From Agromyces laixinhei (GTDB taxonomy: Bacteria > Actinomycetota > Actinomycetes > Actinomycetales > Microbacteriaceae), in assembly GCF_006337065.1 (NCBI RefSeq), contig NZ_CP040872.1, forward strand, positions 186,001-250,000: a stretch of DNA of 64,000 nt, written 5' to 3'. A program made the translations under genes and the position numbers. Every line of letters starts with the position of its first letter. The first letter of the stretch is position 1. The notes beneath the pieces are model-generated. The model did not search any database. It had not been told where the DNA came from and saw nothing but the letters and a program-made list of their open reading frames with translations. Below, piece after piece: positions 18,808 to 27,690 of this stretch.

Positions 18808-19548
18808 ATGTCACGAACGCTGCAGCGACTCGCCCTGTCCGGCACGATTCTGCTTGCGGCGACGGTGCTGACCGCCTGCGCAAGCGGCGCCGACCGGGCG
18901 GCCGAGACCGTCGACCCCGTCAACCCGGTCGGCACCTGGGGTGACGCCGCCGCGACAGGCGAGCCCTCGCTCGCGCTCGCCGAGGACGGCTCTCTGACCG
19001 GCACCGACGGCTGCAACCGGCTCATCGGCACGTGGACCGCCGAGACCGACACGGTCACCTTCGTCGACGTCGCCTCGACGCGCATGTTCTGCGAGGGCGT
19101 CGACACGTGGCTCTCGGCGCTCGCGACCGGCACGGTCGACGGCGGCACCCTCACCGTCCTCGACGAGTCGGGCGCCGAGATCGGCACGCTTGCGCGGTCG
19201 AGCGACGAGGTGCCGACTTCCGAACCCTCGATCGAGCCGATCGCCGACGCCCTCTTCACCGGCACGTGGGGCACCGAGTCGGCCGGAACCGCCTCGGGCG
19301 AGCCGTTCATCATCATCGCGGCCGACGGCACCGCGAGCGGCAGCGACGGGTGCAACACCTTCGGCGACTCCACCTGGACACTCGACGGCGACACGATCAC
19401 CTTCGACGGCGGCTTCAGCACCCTCATGGCTTGCGAGGGCGTCGACCAGTGGCTGAACCAGCGGGCCACCGCGACGGTCGACGCCGACACGATGACCTTC
19501 TTCGACGAGTCGGGCGCCGAGATCGGCTCCCTGCCGCGCACGGCGTAG
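18808..19548 (+). CDS. Lipoprotein with two META domains
   Basis: A 246-residue lipoprotein with lipobox VLTAC (Cys24). Two homologous halves of about 100 residues each (about 42-135 and 150-244) carry the META/HslJ-like signature: GTWG, SGSDGCN or TGTDGCNR, FCEGVD or ACEGVD, and LDESGAEIG or FDESGAEIG. The two halves clearly arose by duplication. META domains occur in heat-shock HslJ and in secreted bacterial proteins of unclear role. ATG 18808 starts the signal peptide; there is no strong ribosome site. It is a single gene downstream of a short tandem repeat. Confidence 0.85.
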   Translation: MSRTLQRLALSGTILLAATVLTACASGADRAAETVDPVNPVGTWGDAAATGEPSLALAEDGSLTGTDGCNRLIGTWTAETDTVTFVDVASTRMFCEGVDTWLSALATGTVDGGTLTVLDESGAEIGTLARSSDEVPTSEPSIEPIADALFTGTWGTESAGTASGEPFIIIAADGTASGSDGCNTFGDSTWTLDGDTITFDGGFSTLMACEGVDQWLNQRATATVDADTMTFFDESGAEIGSLPRTA

Positions 19549-19604
19549 CGGGCCCCGGCGTAGCGGGTCCGGCGTAGCGGGCGGCGAGTCGGGAGTCGGC
19601 CCAG

Positions 19605-19628
19605 ACATTTCGCTCGCGGCCGAAATGT
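19605..19628. promoter_or_regulatory. Palindromic operator before the OsmC operon
   Basis: ACATTTCG (19605-19612) and CGAAATGT (19621-19628) form a perfect 8-8-8 inverted repeat, 20 bp before ATG 19649. A weak -10-like TCTAGT lies at 19635-19640, placed for a near-leaderless message. The third gene of the operon encodes an ArsR-type regulator that could bind here. Confidence 0.6.
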
Positions 19629-19648
19629 TGTCGTTCTAGTCTCGTCAC

Positions 19649-20107
19649 ATGAAAGCCCACACCTACACCACAGACCTGGTCTGGTCGGGAAGCACCGGCG
19701 CGGGCTACCGCGCATACGATCGGGCACACGACCTCGCGATCGGTGACAGCGCACGGCTGGCGGTGAGCGCCGATCCCGCGTTCCGCGGCGACGCGACGCT
19801 CGCCAACCCCGAGCAGCTGCTGCTGGGCGCCGCCAGTTCCTGCCAACTGCTCTCGTTCCTGGCGGTCGCGGCGCTCACGCATGTCGACGTCGTCCGATAC
19901 TCCGATTCGGCGACAGCCGTCATGCCGCCCGACGCGCGGCCGATGCGGATCACCGAGATCTCGCTGAACCCGGTCATCTCCGTGCGCGGCGCGGATGCCG
20001 CGACGGTGCAGGAACTGGTGCGCCAGGCGCACGAGCAGTGCTACATCGGCAACACCCTGAACGCCCGGGTCAGCGTCGCCGCGACCGTGGAGGTCATCGA
20101 TGGATGA
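19649..20107 (+). CDS. OsmC-family protein
   Basis: A 152-residue OsmC/Ohr-fold protein. Members reduce organic hydroperoxides with a reactive cysteine pair, and both positions are present: Cys65 in GAASSCQLLSFL and Cys131 in AHEQCYIGNTLN. The N-terminal TTDLVWSG strand is also typical. It is first of a tightly packed three-gene operon (stop overlaps the next start by 8 bp). OsmC proteins are usually partnered by a MarR-type OhrR; here the partner is ArsR-like. Start ATG 19649. Confidence 0.9.
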   Translation: MKAHTYTTDLVWSGSTGAGYRAYDRAHDLAIGDSARLAVSADPAFRGDATLANPEQLLLGAASSCQLLSFLAVAALTHVDVVRYSDSATAVMPPDARPMRITEISLNPVISVRGADAATVQELVRQAHEQCYIGNTLNARVSVAATVEVIDG

Positions 20108-20459
20108 CATCCGGGTTCCGGTCACCGAAGGAGCAGCAGGCCTCGCGCGGATCGGCGCCATCCTCGGCGAGGCGCGCGTGTCGCTGGAAGGCGGCGGAAT
20201 GTGGTCGGGCATCGCCCACTACCTCGTGCACGACGGACGGAGAGCAGCAGACGTCCTCACCTCGGCCGACGTCCGCGGAGTCGAGGTCCGCGAGGCGGTG
20301 GTGATGCCCCTGGCCGCAGACGTGCCCGGCGAGCTGGGCAGAATGATGGCGCGGCTCGCCGACGCCGGCGTCCGCCTCGACGCGCAGTACAGCGACCACG
20401 ACAATCGGAAGGTGTTCGTGGTCGACGATCCGATGACGGCGAGGGCGGTTCTCGAGTGA
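20100..20459 (+). CDS. Small ACT-domain-like protein
   Basis: A 119-residue protein with ACT-like features: an N-terminal VTEGAAGLARIGAILGEARVSLEG strand-helix-strand and a second ADVPGELGRMMARLADAGVRLDA segment (each seen in parts), so it may hold two ACT repeats. ACT domains bind amino acids or other small ligands. It overlaps the OsmC gene by 8 bp and the ArsR gene by GTGA, so the three are co-translated. A ligand-sensing role for the operon is possible but unproven. Confidence 0.7.
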   Translation: MDDIRVPVTEGAAGLARIGAILGEARVSLEGGGMWSGIAHYLVHDGRRAADVLTSADVRGVEVREAVVMPLAADVPGELGRMMARLADAGVRLDAQYSDHDNRKVFVVDDPMTARAVLE

Positions 20460-21142
20460 ATGACCGAGCGCGCCCACCGCTCGCGGAGATCGGGCCCGTC
20501 ATCGGCGAGCCGGCGCGGCTCCGGATCCTGCACGAGCTCCTCGGAGGTGTCGTCCTGCCGGCCGGCGCGCTCGCCGCTCGCGTCGGCCTGGCGGCATCCA
20601 CGACGAGCGCCCACCTCGCAAGGCTCCACGCTGCCGGGCTGATCGAGATCGAACAGCAGGGTCGGGCTCGGTTGGCGCGGCTCTCTGACCCACTGGTCGC
20701 TGAAGCCGTGGAAGCCCTGTTACGCCTGACCGGCGAGGCGCCCGTGGGCACACTCACTTCGTTCGACCGACGCGCAGCGATGCGAGAGGCACGTTCGTGT
20801 TACGACCACCTCGCGGGGCGGCTGGGAGTCGCGTTCACCGACCTCGCGTTCACCCGCGGTTGGGTGAACGACCACGACGGCATCTGGTCGATGCCAGACG
20901 ACGCTCCGGTCGCCCTCGAACACGCGACGGGACTGAACCTCGCCTGGCCCGCATCGTCGCGGCCGCCCGTGCGCCCGTGCTTCGACTGGACGGAGCGAAG
21001 ACCGCACCTCGCCGGCAAGCTCGGAAAGGCGCTGCTCGACGGAATGCTGGCGAACGGATGGCTCCGGCGCCGTCGCTCCGACCGGGCCCTCACCGTCACC
21101 GAGGCGGGCGAAGAACAATTCGCGGCGGTCGGCATCGTGTGA
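20456..21142 (+). CDS. ArsR-type winged-helix regulator with long C-terminal domain
   Basis: A 228-residue regulator. The winged helix is near the N-terminus (EIGPVIGEPARLRILHELL, LAARVGLAASTTSAHLARLH, GLIEIEQQGRARLARLSD). An additional about 140-residue domain follows, with RSCYDHLAGRLGVAFTDLAF and CFDWTERRPHLAGKLGKALL, as in the larger ArsR proteins that resemble YceB/NolR-type regulators; its ligand is unknown. GTG 20456 overlaps the previous stop as GTGA. Expected to control the OsmC-ACT-ArsR operon through the palindrome at 19605-19628. Confidence 0.85.
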   Translation: MNDRARPPLAEIGPVIGEPARLRILHELLGGVVLPAGALAARVGLAASTTSAHLARLHAAGLIEIEQQGRARLARLSDPLVAEAVEALLRLTGEAPVGTLTSFDRRAAMREARSCYDHLAGRLGVAFTDLAFTRGWVNDHDGIWSMPDDAPVALEHATGLNLAWPASSRPPVRPCFDWTERRPHLAGKLGKALLDGMLANGWLRRRRSDRALTVTEAGEEQFAAVGIV

Positions 21143-21292
21143 GGTCACCCCAGTTCGCGGAGCGGACTGGTCATCTCACCGCCGGCATCCCCGGTGTTCA
21201 CGGTGCCCTTGGGCTCGGCAGGTGCGTCAACCTGCGAACAGCCGAGACCTGGTAGTAGTTCTCAATCAGGGTGGGGTGAACGCTCGAGCCGG

Positions 21293-22285
21293 TCACTCCC
21301 GAGCGGATGCCTCCGCGAAGCGCTGCGCCTGCATCGCGAGGAAGTCGAGCACCTCGGGCGCCCCCTCGACCCGGTACCGCACGCCGCGCGGCATCCACAT
21401 GAGGGCCATCGACAGGCTCTCGACCGACTCGGACTCGAGCGGCCACGCGCAGTGCTCGGCGTCGATCGCGACGACGTCGCGCCCGTACCAGCCGAGATGT
21501 TCGACGAGATCCGCTTGCGTCATCTCGGCGACGACCCGGGCCTTCACGCTCCGGTCGCGCCAGCGCACCGCCGCCTCGACCCTCGCCCGCGCGGCGTCGT
21601 CGCTCATCGGCCGGGGCTCGAACCGCACTCGCGTCGGGAACACGTCGCTCATGCGATCGAGCCGGAACGTGCGCCAGTCCTCGCGCTGACGATCCCACGC
21701 GAGCAGGTACCAGCGCCGGGCGACGGGCACGAGCCGGTAGGGCTCGACCACTCGCGATGACGCCTCACCCGCGGCATCCGTGTAGGTGAAGCGCAGCCGC
21801 TCGGAATCACGGCAGCCGAGCGCGAGGAGCCCGAGCAGTTCGGCGTCGACCTCAGGCGTCGGCCGACCCGAGCGAGTCGAACCGGGGCCGCCCGAACCCG
21901 CCGCCGCGTGCGACTGCAGTGCCTCGATGCGGCGGCGCAGCGCGGGCGGCAGCACCTGTTCGATCTTGGCGAGCGCGCTGAGCGTCGTGTGCTCGGCGCC
22001 GCGCAGCCCCGCCGTCGCCTGGGAGCGGAGGCCGACCGCGATCGCGACTCCCTCGTCGTCGCTGAGCAGCAGCGGCGGCAGCCCGGTGCCGGCCTCGAGC
22101 CGGTAGCCGCCGGTCGAGCCCCGCGCCGAATCGATGCCGTAGCCGAGTTCGCGCAGCCGGTCGACATCGCGGCGGAGGGTGCGGTCGGAGACGCCGAGCC
22201 GGTCGACGAGTTCGCGCGCCGACCAGTGTCGATGACTCTGCAGCAGCGAGAGCAGTTCGAGGGTTCGCGAGGTGGTTGCGGCCAT
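21293..22285 (-). CDS. WYL-domain transcriptional regulator
   Basis: A 330-residue regulator with an N-terminal HTH_11 winged helix (TLELLSLLQSHRHWSARELV, RLGVSDRTLRRDVDRLRELG), a GSTGGYRLEAGTGLPPLLL linker, and a central WYL domain (RLVPVARRWYLLAWDRQREDW), then a WCX-type C-terminal extension. Start ATG 22285 has GGAG only one base away, so initiation may be weak or leaderless. It is divergent from the ABC exporter genes with 60 bp between starts and probably regulates them. Confidence 0.92.
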   Translation of the reverse strand: MAATTSRTLELLSLLQSHRHWSARELVDRLGVSDRTLRRDVDRLRELGYGIDSARGSTGGYRLEAGTGLPPLLLSDDEGVAIAVGLRSQATAGLRGAEHTTLSALAKIEQVLPPALRRRIEALQSHAAAGSGGPGSTRSGRPTPEVDAELLGLLALGCRDSERLRFTYTDAAGEASSRVVEPYRLVPVARRWYLLAWDRQREDWRTFRLDRMSDVFPTRVRFEPRPMSDDAARARVEAAVRWRDRSVKARVVAEMTQADLVEHLGWYGRDVVAIDAEHCAWPLESESVESLSMALMWMPRGVRYRVEGAPEVLDFLAMQAQRFAEASARE

Positions 22286-22345
22286 GCTCCAAGTTTCCCA
22301 TTGATGCGGACAGAAACTGGCCGGATGCCTCGGAAGACTGCAGAC

Positions 22346-23329
22346 ATGACGAATCAGATGATCTCCGCTCAGGGCCTCACGAAGACGTTCCCCGCCAAGG
22401 GGAAGGTCGTCGAGGCCGTCCGTTCCGTCGACCTCTCGGTCGACGCCGGCGAGCTCGTCGCCTTCCTCGGCCCGAACGGTGCCGGCAAGTCGACGACGCT
22501 TCGCATGCTCACCACGCTGCTGCCGCCGACGAGCGGCGAGGCGATCGTCGCCGGCTCCGACATCCGCCGCGACCCGGCCGCAGTGCGGCGCCGCATCGGC
22601 TACGTCGGGCAGGGCAACTCGGGCGGGCACACTCAGCGCGTGCGCGACGAGCTGCACGCGCAGGGCGCCTTCTACGGCATGGGCCGCCGCGAGACCCGGG
22701 CCCGCGCCGCCGAGCTGATCGACTCGCTCGAGCTCGGCCAGGTCGCCGGCCGTCAGGTGCAATCGCTCTCCGGCGGCCAGAAGCGCCGGCTCGACATCGC
22801 GCTCGGCCTCATCCACCGGCCCGAGCTGCTCTTCCTCGACGAGCCGTCGACGGGCCTCGACCCGCACAGCCGCGCGAACCTCTGGGAGCACATCGTCGAC
22901 CTGCGCCGCGAGACCGGCACGACGATCTTCCTCACGACGCACTACCTCGAGGAGGCCGATCAGCTCGCCGAGCGCGTCATGGTGATGGATCACGGCCAGG
23001 TCATCGCCGACGACACGGCATGGGCACTGAAGGCGTCGCTCGCGGGCGACCGCGTGAGCCTCACCTTCGAAACGGCAGCGGATGCCGCGGCAGCCGCGGC
23101 GCGCATCGGCGGCGAGGCCGCGGGGCAGGTCGTCACGGTGACCGCTCCCGGCGGCGACCGTGCGCTGCCCCGATACATCCGCTCGCTCGACGAAGCCGGG
23201 CTCGACGTCGTCGCGGCGACGCACCGGCAGCCGACCCTCGACGACGTCTTCCTCGCCCTCACCGGCCGCACCCTCCGCGAGGAGGCGGCGCACGCCGGCG
23301 CAGACGCAGAAGCCCCCGTCCCCGCCTGA
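22346..23329 (+). CDS. ABC transporter ATP-binding protein, DrrA-like
   Basis: A 327-residue ATPase of the daunorubicin-resistance DrrA type. It has Walker A GPNGAGKST (about 50-58), Q-loop YVGQGN, signature LSGGQKRRLDIA, Walker B LLFLDEPSTGLD and the H-loop THYLEEAD. The about 80-residue C-terminal extension is as in DrrA. Start ATG 22346 is preceded by GGAAG nine bases upstream; an in-frame ATG at 22325 has none. It pairs with the permease gene 46 bp downstream and is divergent from the WYL regulator. The exported compound is unknown. Confidence 0.93.
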   Translation: MTNQMISAQGLTKTFPAKGKVVEAVRSVDLSVDAGELVAFLGPNGAGKSTTLRMLTTLLPPTSGEAIVAGSDIRRDPAAVRRRIGYVGQGNSGGHTQRVRDELHAQGAFYGMGRRETRARAAELIDSLELGQVAGRQVQSLSGGQKRRLDIALGLIHRPELLFLDEPSTGLDPHSRANLWEHIVDLRRETGTTIFLTTHYLEEADQLAERVMVMDHGQVIADDTAWALKASLAGDRVSLTFETAADAAAAAARIGGEAAGQVVTVTAPGGDRALPRYIRSLDEAGLDVVAATHRQPTLDDVFLALTGRTLREEAAHAGADAEAPVPA

Positions 23330-23375
23330 CCACATCGACCTGAACCTGACGACACCGACCTGAAGGAGCACCATC

Positions 23376-24155
23376 ATGACCACCATCGACACCACCGCTC
23401 GGCCCACCGGCTTCATCCGCGACACCGCGGCGGTCTTCGTGCGCGAATCCCGGCCACTCGTGCGCGACCCGTTCAGCGTGATGTTCTCGCTCGTGCAGCC
23501 GCTCATCTTCCTCGGGCTGTTCGGTCCGCTGCTGATCGGCGCCGCCGGCGGCGATGCGGCGGGCACCCTGCAGTGGTTCGTGCCCGGCATCCTCGTGATG
23601 GTGGCGCTGTTCGGCACGGCCTCGACGGGCGCGAACCTGCTCTTCGAGATGCAGACCGGTTCGCACGAGCGCACCCTGGTCGCGCCGCTCTCGCGCAGCG
23701 CGCTGCTCGTGGGTCGCGCGCTCAAAGAGGTCGTGCCGCTCGTCGTCCAGGGCACGATCGTCGTGCTTGTCGCCGTGCCGTTCGGCTTCACGCTCAATGT
23801 GCCCGGGCTCGTCGTCGGCCTCGCGGTGCTCGCGGTCTTCGGCATCGGCTTCGGCGCGCTGAGCTATAGCCTCGCGCTCGCCTGCCGGACTCGCGACTGG
23901 ATGTTCTGGATGGTGCACCAGACCCTGCTCTTCCCGCTCATGATCCTCTCGGGCATGCTGCTGCCGCTCGAAGACGGCCCGGCCTGGATGCAGGTCGCCG
24001 CCGCGATCAACCCGCTGAGCTACCTCGTGGGCGCCGAGCGGGCGCTGCTCGCGGGCGACTTCGGTGCAACGGCCGTCATCGGCGGCGTGATCGCGGCCGC
24101 AGCGACGTGCGCGATCGGCGTCGTCGTGGGTGTGCGGGCCATGCGCCGCGCGTAG
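23376..24155 (+). CDS. ABC-2 type permease, DrrB-like
   Basis: A 259-residue ABC-2 permease with six hydrophobic helices (about 38-58, 70-90, 120-140, 148-168, 180-200 and 228-250) and the typical ABC-2 segment LFPLMILSGMLLPLEDGP. It forms a dimeric exporter with the ATPase encoded upstream. AAGGAG seven bases before ATG 23376 supports the start. Short AC-rich repeats (CATCGACCTGAACC / CACCGACCTGAAGG) fill the gap between the two genes. Confidence 0.92.
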   Translation: MTTIDTTARPTGFIRDTAAVFVRESRPLVRDPFSVMFSLVQPLIFLGLFGPLLIGAAGGDAAGTLQWFVPGILVMVALFGTASTGANLLFEMQTGSHERTLVAPLSRSALLVGRALKEVVPLVVQGTIVVLVAVPFGFTLNVPGLVVGLAVLAVFGIGFGALSYSLALACRTRDWMFWMVHQTLLFPLMILSGMLLPLEDGPAWMQVAAAINPLSYLVGAERALLAGDFGATAVIGGVIAAAATCAIGVVVGVRAMRRA

Positions 24156-24188
24156 ACTCCTGCCATACCGTCTGTGACGAGGTGAAGC

Positions 24189-24995
24189 ATGGCTGCCGGC
24201 GACGAAAGAGTTGCAGCGTTCCATCGGCTGCATTCCCACGGATGCTTCGTGATGCCGAACCCGTGGGACGTGGGGAGCGCGCGGGCCCTGGCCCAGATGG
24301 GCTTCCCCGCCCTGGCAACGACCAGTGCCGGGTTCGCCTGGACGCTGGGGCGCCCCGACAACGGGGTGGCGCTCGACGAGGCTCTCGCTCACCTTCGAGC
24401 GATCGCGGGCGCTGTCGACGTGCCGGTGAACGCAGACTTCGAGGGCGGGTACGCAGTCGAGCCCGACGGAGTCGCGGCGAATGTGATGGCTGCGGTGAGC
24501 ACGGGCATCGCGGGTCTCTCGATCGAGGACTCGTCGGGTGATGCAGACGAGCCGCTCTTCGACTTCGACCTGGCGGTGGCACGCATCCGTGCCGCTCGCC
24601 AGGCGATCGACGAGAGCGGCACCGGGGTGCTGCTCACGGGTCGTTCAGAGGGATTCGTGGTCGGCCGGCCAGATCTCGACGAAACGATCCGCCGCCTGCG
24701 CGCATACGCCGACGCCGGCGCCGACTGCCTCTACGCTCCCCGCATCGGGTCGGTCGATCAGATCGAGGCCATCGTCGCCGCAGTGCACCCCAAACCCGTG
24801 AACCTGCTCATCAACGCCCCGTTCACCACCGTCGGCGAGGCCGCGGGGCTCGGGGTGCGCCGCATCAGCGTGGGCGGCACGCTCGCCCGCACCGCATGGG
24901 ACGGATTCCTTCAGGCGGCCCGCGAGATCGCCGACGACGGAACCTTCTCGCGGTTCACGGCGCTGCCCGACGTCGACGGACTGCTCGGCCGTTGA
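24189..24995 (+). CDS. Isocitrate lyase / PEP mutase superfamily protein
   Basis: A 268-residue TIM-barrel protein of the phosphoenolpyruvate mutase/isocitrate lyase superfamily. Conserved features are PNPWDVGSARALAQMGFPAL, the metal site DFEGGY, GIAGLSIEDSSGD and the TGRSEGF strand. It lacks the KKCGH/KRCGH loop of methylisocitrate lyases (present in PrpB at 33 kb), so it is probably an oxaloacetate decarboxylase- or phosphonomutase-like enzyme; the substrate is open. It is a single gene following the ABC exporter by 33 bp on the same strand. Confidence 0.85.
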   Translation: MAAGDERVAAFHRLHSHGCFVMPNPWDVGSARALAQMGFPALATTSAGFAWTLGRPDNGVALDEALAHLRAIAGAVDVPVNADFEGGYAVEPDGVAANVMAAVSTGIAGLSIEDSSGDADEPLFDFDLAVARIRAARQAIDESGTGVLLTGRSEGFVVGRPDLDETIRRLRAYADAGADCLYAPRIGSVDQIEAIVAAVHPKPVNLLINAPFTTVGEAAGLGVRRISVGGTLARTAWDGFLQAAREIADDGTFSRFTALPDVDGLLGR

Positions 24996-25032
24996 CCGGC
25001 CTTCACGCCGACGTGACGATTACGCTCGAGGA

Positions 25033-26694
25033 ATGCCTCAGCTGCGCCACGACGTCGTGATCATCGGCGGCGGCCACAACGGCCTCACCGCCGCCGCCTA
25101 CCTCGCCCGCGCCGGCAAGCGGGTGCTGCTGCTCGAGCGCAGCGACCACCTCGGCGGGGCCGCCGTCTCGGCGCAGGCGTTCGCGGGCGTCGACGCGTGG
25201 CTGTCGCGCTACTCGTACCTCGTGAGCCTGCTCCCGCAGCGCATCATCGACGAGCTCGGGCTCGATATTCGGCTCGTGCGGCGCCGCTACTCGTCGTACA
25301 CGCCCGACCCGGCCGACCCCGCACGCGGGTTGCTCATCGACACCGAGGCCGGGCCCGAGGCATCCGCCGCTGCGTTCGCCCGTGTCGATGCCGCCGACGA
25401 CGCCGGGGCATGGCCCGCGTTCTCCGCCGACACCGCACTGCTCGCCGAGCGGCTCTTCCCGACGCTCACCGAGCCCCTGCCCACTCGCGACGAGGCGCGC
25501 GCGCTGATCGACGACGACCGGGTGTGGCGAGCGTTCGTCGAACGCCCGCTCGGCGAGGCGATCGATGCCCGGTTCACGAGCGATCTCGTGCGCGGCGTCG
25601 TCGCGACCGACGGGATCATCGGCACCTTCACCTCGCTCGACGACCCGGCACTCGACGCGAACCGGTGCTTCCTCTACCACGTGATCGGCGGCGGCACCGG
25701 TGATTGGGACGTGCCGGTCGGCGGCATGGGCGCCGTCACCGGCGAGCTCGCGCGGTGCGCCCGCGAGGCCGGCGCCGAGCTCGTGACGGGTGCGGAGGTC
25801 ATCTCGGTCGACCCTTCGGGAGCGGTGCGCTGGCAGCAGGGCGGCGAGCGGATGTCGCAGGCCGACGTCGTGCTCGCGAACGTCGCACCCGCGGTGCTCG
25901 ACCGGCTGCTCGCGGCGGGCGAGGCAGCGGTGGGAACGGCATCGGTGGGCGCCTCGTCCGGTGCTGCCCGGGCTGCGTCGGGCGGCGTGCCGGCCGTCGT
26001 GCGTGAGCGGTTGCGTGAACTGCACGCCCCAGAGGGCGCGCAGGTGAAGGTCAACCTGCTGCTCACCCGGCTCCCGCGTCTTCTCGACACGGCCGTCACC
26101 CCAGAGGCCGCATTCGCGGGCACCTTCCACGTCAACGAGCTCGGGTCGCAGCTCGAGACGGCCTACGCCGAGGCCGCTCGCGGGCGCATCCCCTCGCCGC
26201 TGCCGTGCGAGATCTACTGCCACACCCTGAGCGACCCGTCGATCCTCTCGCCCGAGCTCGCGGCATCCGGCATGCACACCCTGACGGTCTTCGGACTGCA
26301 CGTGCCGCACCGGCTGCTCGAGCGTTTCGGCAACGACGAGTTGCGCGAGCAGTTGCAGGCCGCGGTGCTCGCCTCGCTGAACTCGGTGCTCGCCGAGCCG
26401 ATCGAGGGCGTCATCGCGACGGATGCCTCGGGCCGCCCCTGCATCGAGACGAAGACGACCCTCGACCTCGAGCAGGCACTCGCGATGCCGGGCGGCAACA
26501 TCTTCCACGGGTCGCTCTCGTGGCCGTGGGCCGAGCCTGGTGCGTCACTCGCGACCCCGGCCGAGCGGTGGGGCGTCGCGACGGCGCACCCGCGCATCCT
26601 GCTGTGCGGAGCGGGCGCGGTGCGCGGCGGCGCGGTGAGCGCCATCGGCGGCCACAATGCGGCGATGGCCGTGCTCGAGGCATCCGTCGCCTGA
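25033..26694 (+). CDS. Phytoene-desaturase-like FAD oxidoreductase (PYROXD2 type)
   Basis: A 553-residue flavoprotein. The N-terminal dinucleotide fold reads VVIIGGGHNGLTAAAYLARA (8-27) and is followed by LLLERSDHLGGAA; a C-terminal FAD contact lies in GAGAVRGGAVSAIGGHNAA. Length and motifs match the NAD(P)/FAD-dependent oxidoreductases related to CrtI and PYROXD2. No carotenoid genes are nearby, so a role in pigment synthesis is not supported. ATG 25033 gives the complete dinucleotide fold. Single gene. Confidence 0.88.
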   Translation: MPQLRHDVVIIGGGHNGLTAAAYLARAGKRVLLLERSDHLGGAAVSAQAFAGVDAWLSRYSYLVSLLPQRIIDELGLDIRLVRRRYSSYTPDPADPARGLLIDTEAGPEASAAAFARVDAADDAGAWPAFSADTALLAERLFPTLTEPLPTRDEARALIDDDRVWRAFVERPLGEAIDARFTSDLVRGVVATDGIIGTFTSLDDPALDANRCFLYHVIGGGTGDWDVPVGGMGAVTGELARCAREAGAELVTGAEVISVDPSGAVRWQQGGERMSQADVVLANVAPAVLDRLLAAGEAAVGTASVGASSGAARAASGGVPAVVRERLRELHAPEGAQVKVNLLLTRLPRLLDTAVTPEAAFAGTFHVNELGSQLETAYAEAARGRIPSPLPCEIYCHTLSDPSILSPELAASGMHTLTVFGLHVPHRLLERFGNDELREQLQAAVLASLNSVLAEPIEGVIATDASGRPCIETKTTLDLEQALAMPGGNIFHGSLSWPWAEPGASLATPAERWGVATAHPRILLCGAGAVRGGAVSAIGGHNAAMAVLEASVA

Positions 26695-26717
26695 TCGGCG
26701 AATCGACCGGTCGCGAG

Positions 26718-27077
26718 CTAGAAGACGAAGAGCTGCCCGAGCACCATGATGGCGATCACGAACAGCGCGATGACCGCACCCACGATCGTCAGCGACTTCA
26801 CCGAGAGCTTCGCGACCCCGAAGCCGACGAGGAACGGCAGCGCGAGGAGGAAGATCGTGACGATCCACCAGAAGAACTGGTAGCCGCCGGTCGTCGCGTC
26901 GGAGAGCCGACCGGCGAAGAGCTGCTGCGTGTGCGGGTGCGTCGCGAATGAGAACGCGGCCGACAGCGGAATGGCGATGAGTGCGAAGACGATCAGTCCG
27001 GCGAGCGCGCCCCACAGCCCGCTCTTGCCATCGGTGACGTTCATCGTCTGCGACTTCGCTGAACCCTTGGAATTCAT
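26718..27077 (-). CDS. Small three-helix membrane protein of unknown function
   Basis: A 119-residue protein with a polar N-terminus of about 20 residues and three hydrophobic helices (about 22-45, 68-90 and 93-117). I recognise no family. It converges with the FAD oxidoreductase gene and is divergent from the SRPBCC gene. Confidence 0.7.
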   Translation of the reverse strand: MNSKGSAKSQTMNVTDGKSGLWGALAGLIVFALIAIPLSAAFSFATHPHTQQLFAGRLSDATTGGYQFFWWIVTIFLLALPFLVGFGVAKLSVKSLTIVGAVIALFVIAIMVLGQLFVF

Positions 27078-27162
27078 GCGCTCACTCTAGTGGCGCGGCG
27101 GCGATCCGCTGGTAGTTCCGCATCGACGGGATTAGCCTGAGGAGACGAGCGAACGGGGGCCG

Positions 27163-27681
27163 ATGATGACCGCGAGACCGACCGGGCACTACGTGCTGAA
27201 AGACGACGGCCTGTACCTGCAGTTCGACCGCCTGTTCCATGCCCCCATCGAAGATGTCTGGTTCAGCCTCACGAACCCGAACGCCATGCGCGCGTGGATC
27301 GGCACCTACACCGGCAGCCCCGCGACGGGCGGGGTTCGGTTCCGCATGGAGACCGAGGGCGAAGGCGAGTGGCAGAACGTCTCGATCCTGGAATGCGCGC
27401 CGCCGCACCGCTTCGTGGCCGACTCGGGTTCGGGCCCGACCGGCATCCGGCTCTTCTGCCACCTGCTCGAGGGCGGCGGCATGACGACGCTCACGCTCGG
27501 CCAGCGACTGCACGACCCGTCGGAGGCCGCCGACATGGGGCCCGGCTGGGACTTCTACCTCGATCGGCTCGCGGCTGCTCGCGCGGGAACGCCGCAGCCG
27601 GCCTGGGAGACCTACTACCCCGCGTTCGCGCCGCACTATCGTGAACTCCACGTCCCCGACGAGGCGCGCTCGCACCCCTAG
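27163..27681 (+). CDS. SRPBCC/AHSA1-like protein
   Basis: A 172-residue START/Bet v1-fold protein of the activator-of-Hsp90-like group: FDRLFHAPIEDVWFSLTNP at the N-terminus, ECAPPHRFVAD in the middle and the long C-terminal helix GPGWDFYLDRLAAARAG. Such proteins bind hydrophobic ligands or act in stress responses; the function here is unknown. Start ATG 27163 or the adjacent ATG 27166. The next gene begins 9 bp downstream on the same strand. Confidence 0.85.
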   Translation: MMTARPTGHYVLKDDGLYLQFDRLFHAPIEDVWFSLTNPNAMRAWIGTYTGSPATGGVRFRMETEGEGEWQNVSILECAPPHRFVADSGSGPTGIRLFCHLLEGGGMTTLTLGQRLHDPSEAADMGPGWDFYLDRLAAARAGTPQPAWETYYPAFAPHYRELHVPDEARSHP

Positions 27682-27690
27682 ACTGGCGCC

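Noticed and set aside
25033..26694. Carotenoid biosynthesis gene
   Set aside because: The protein resembles PYROXD2-type oxidoreductases, and there is no phytoene synthase or other pigment gene around it.
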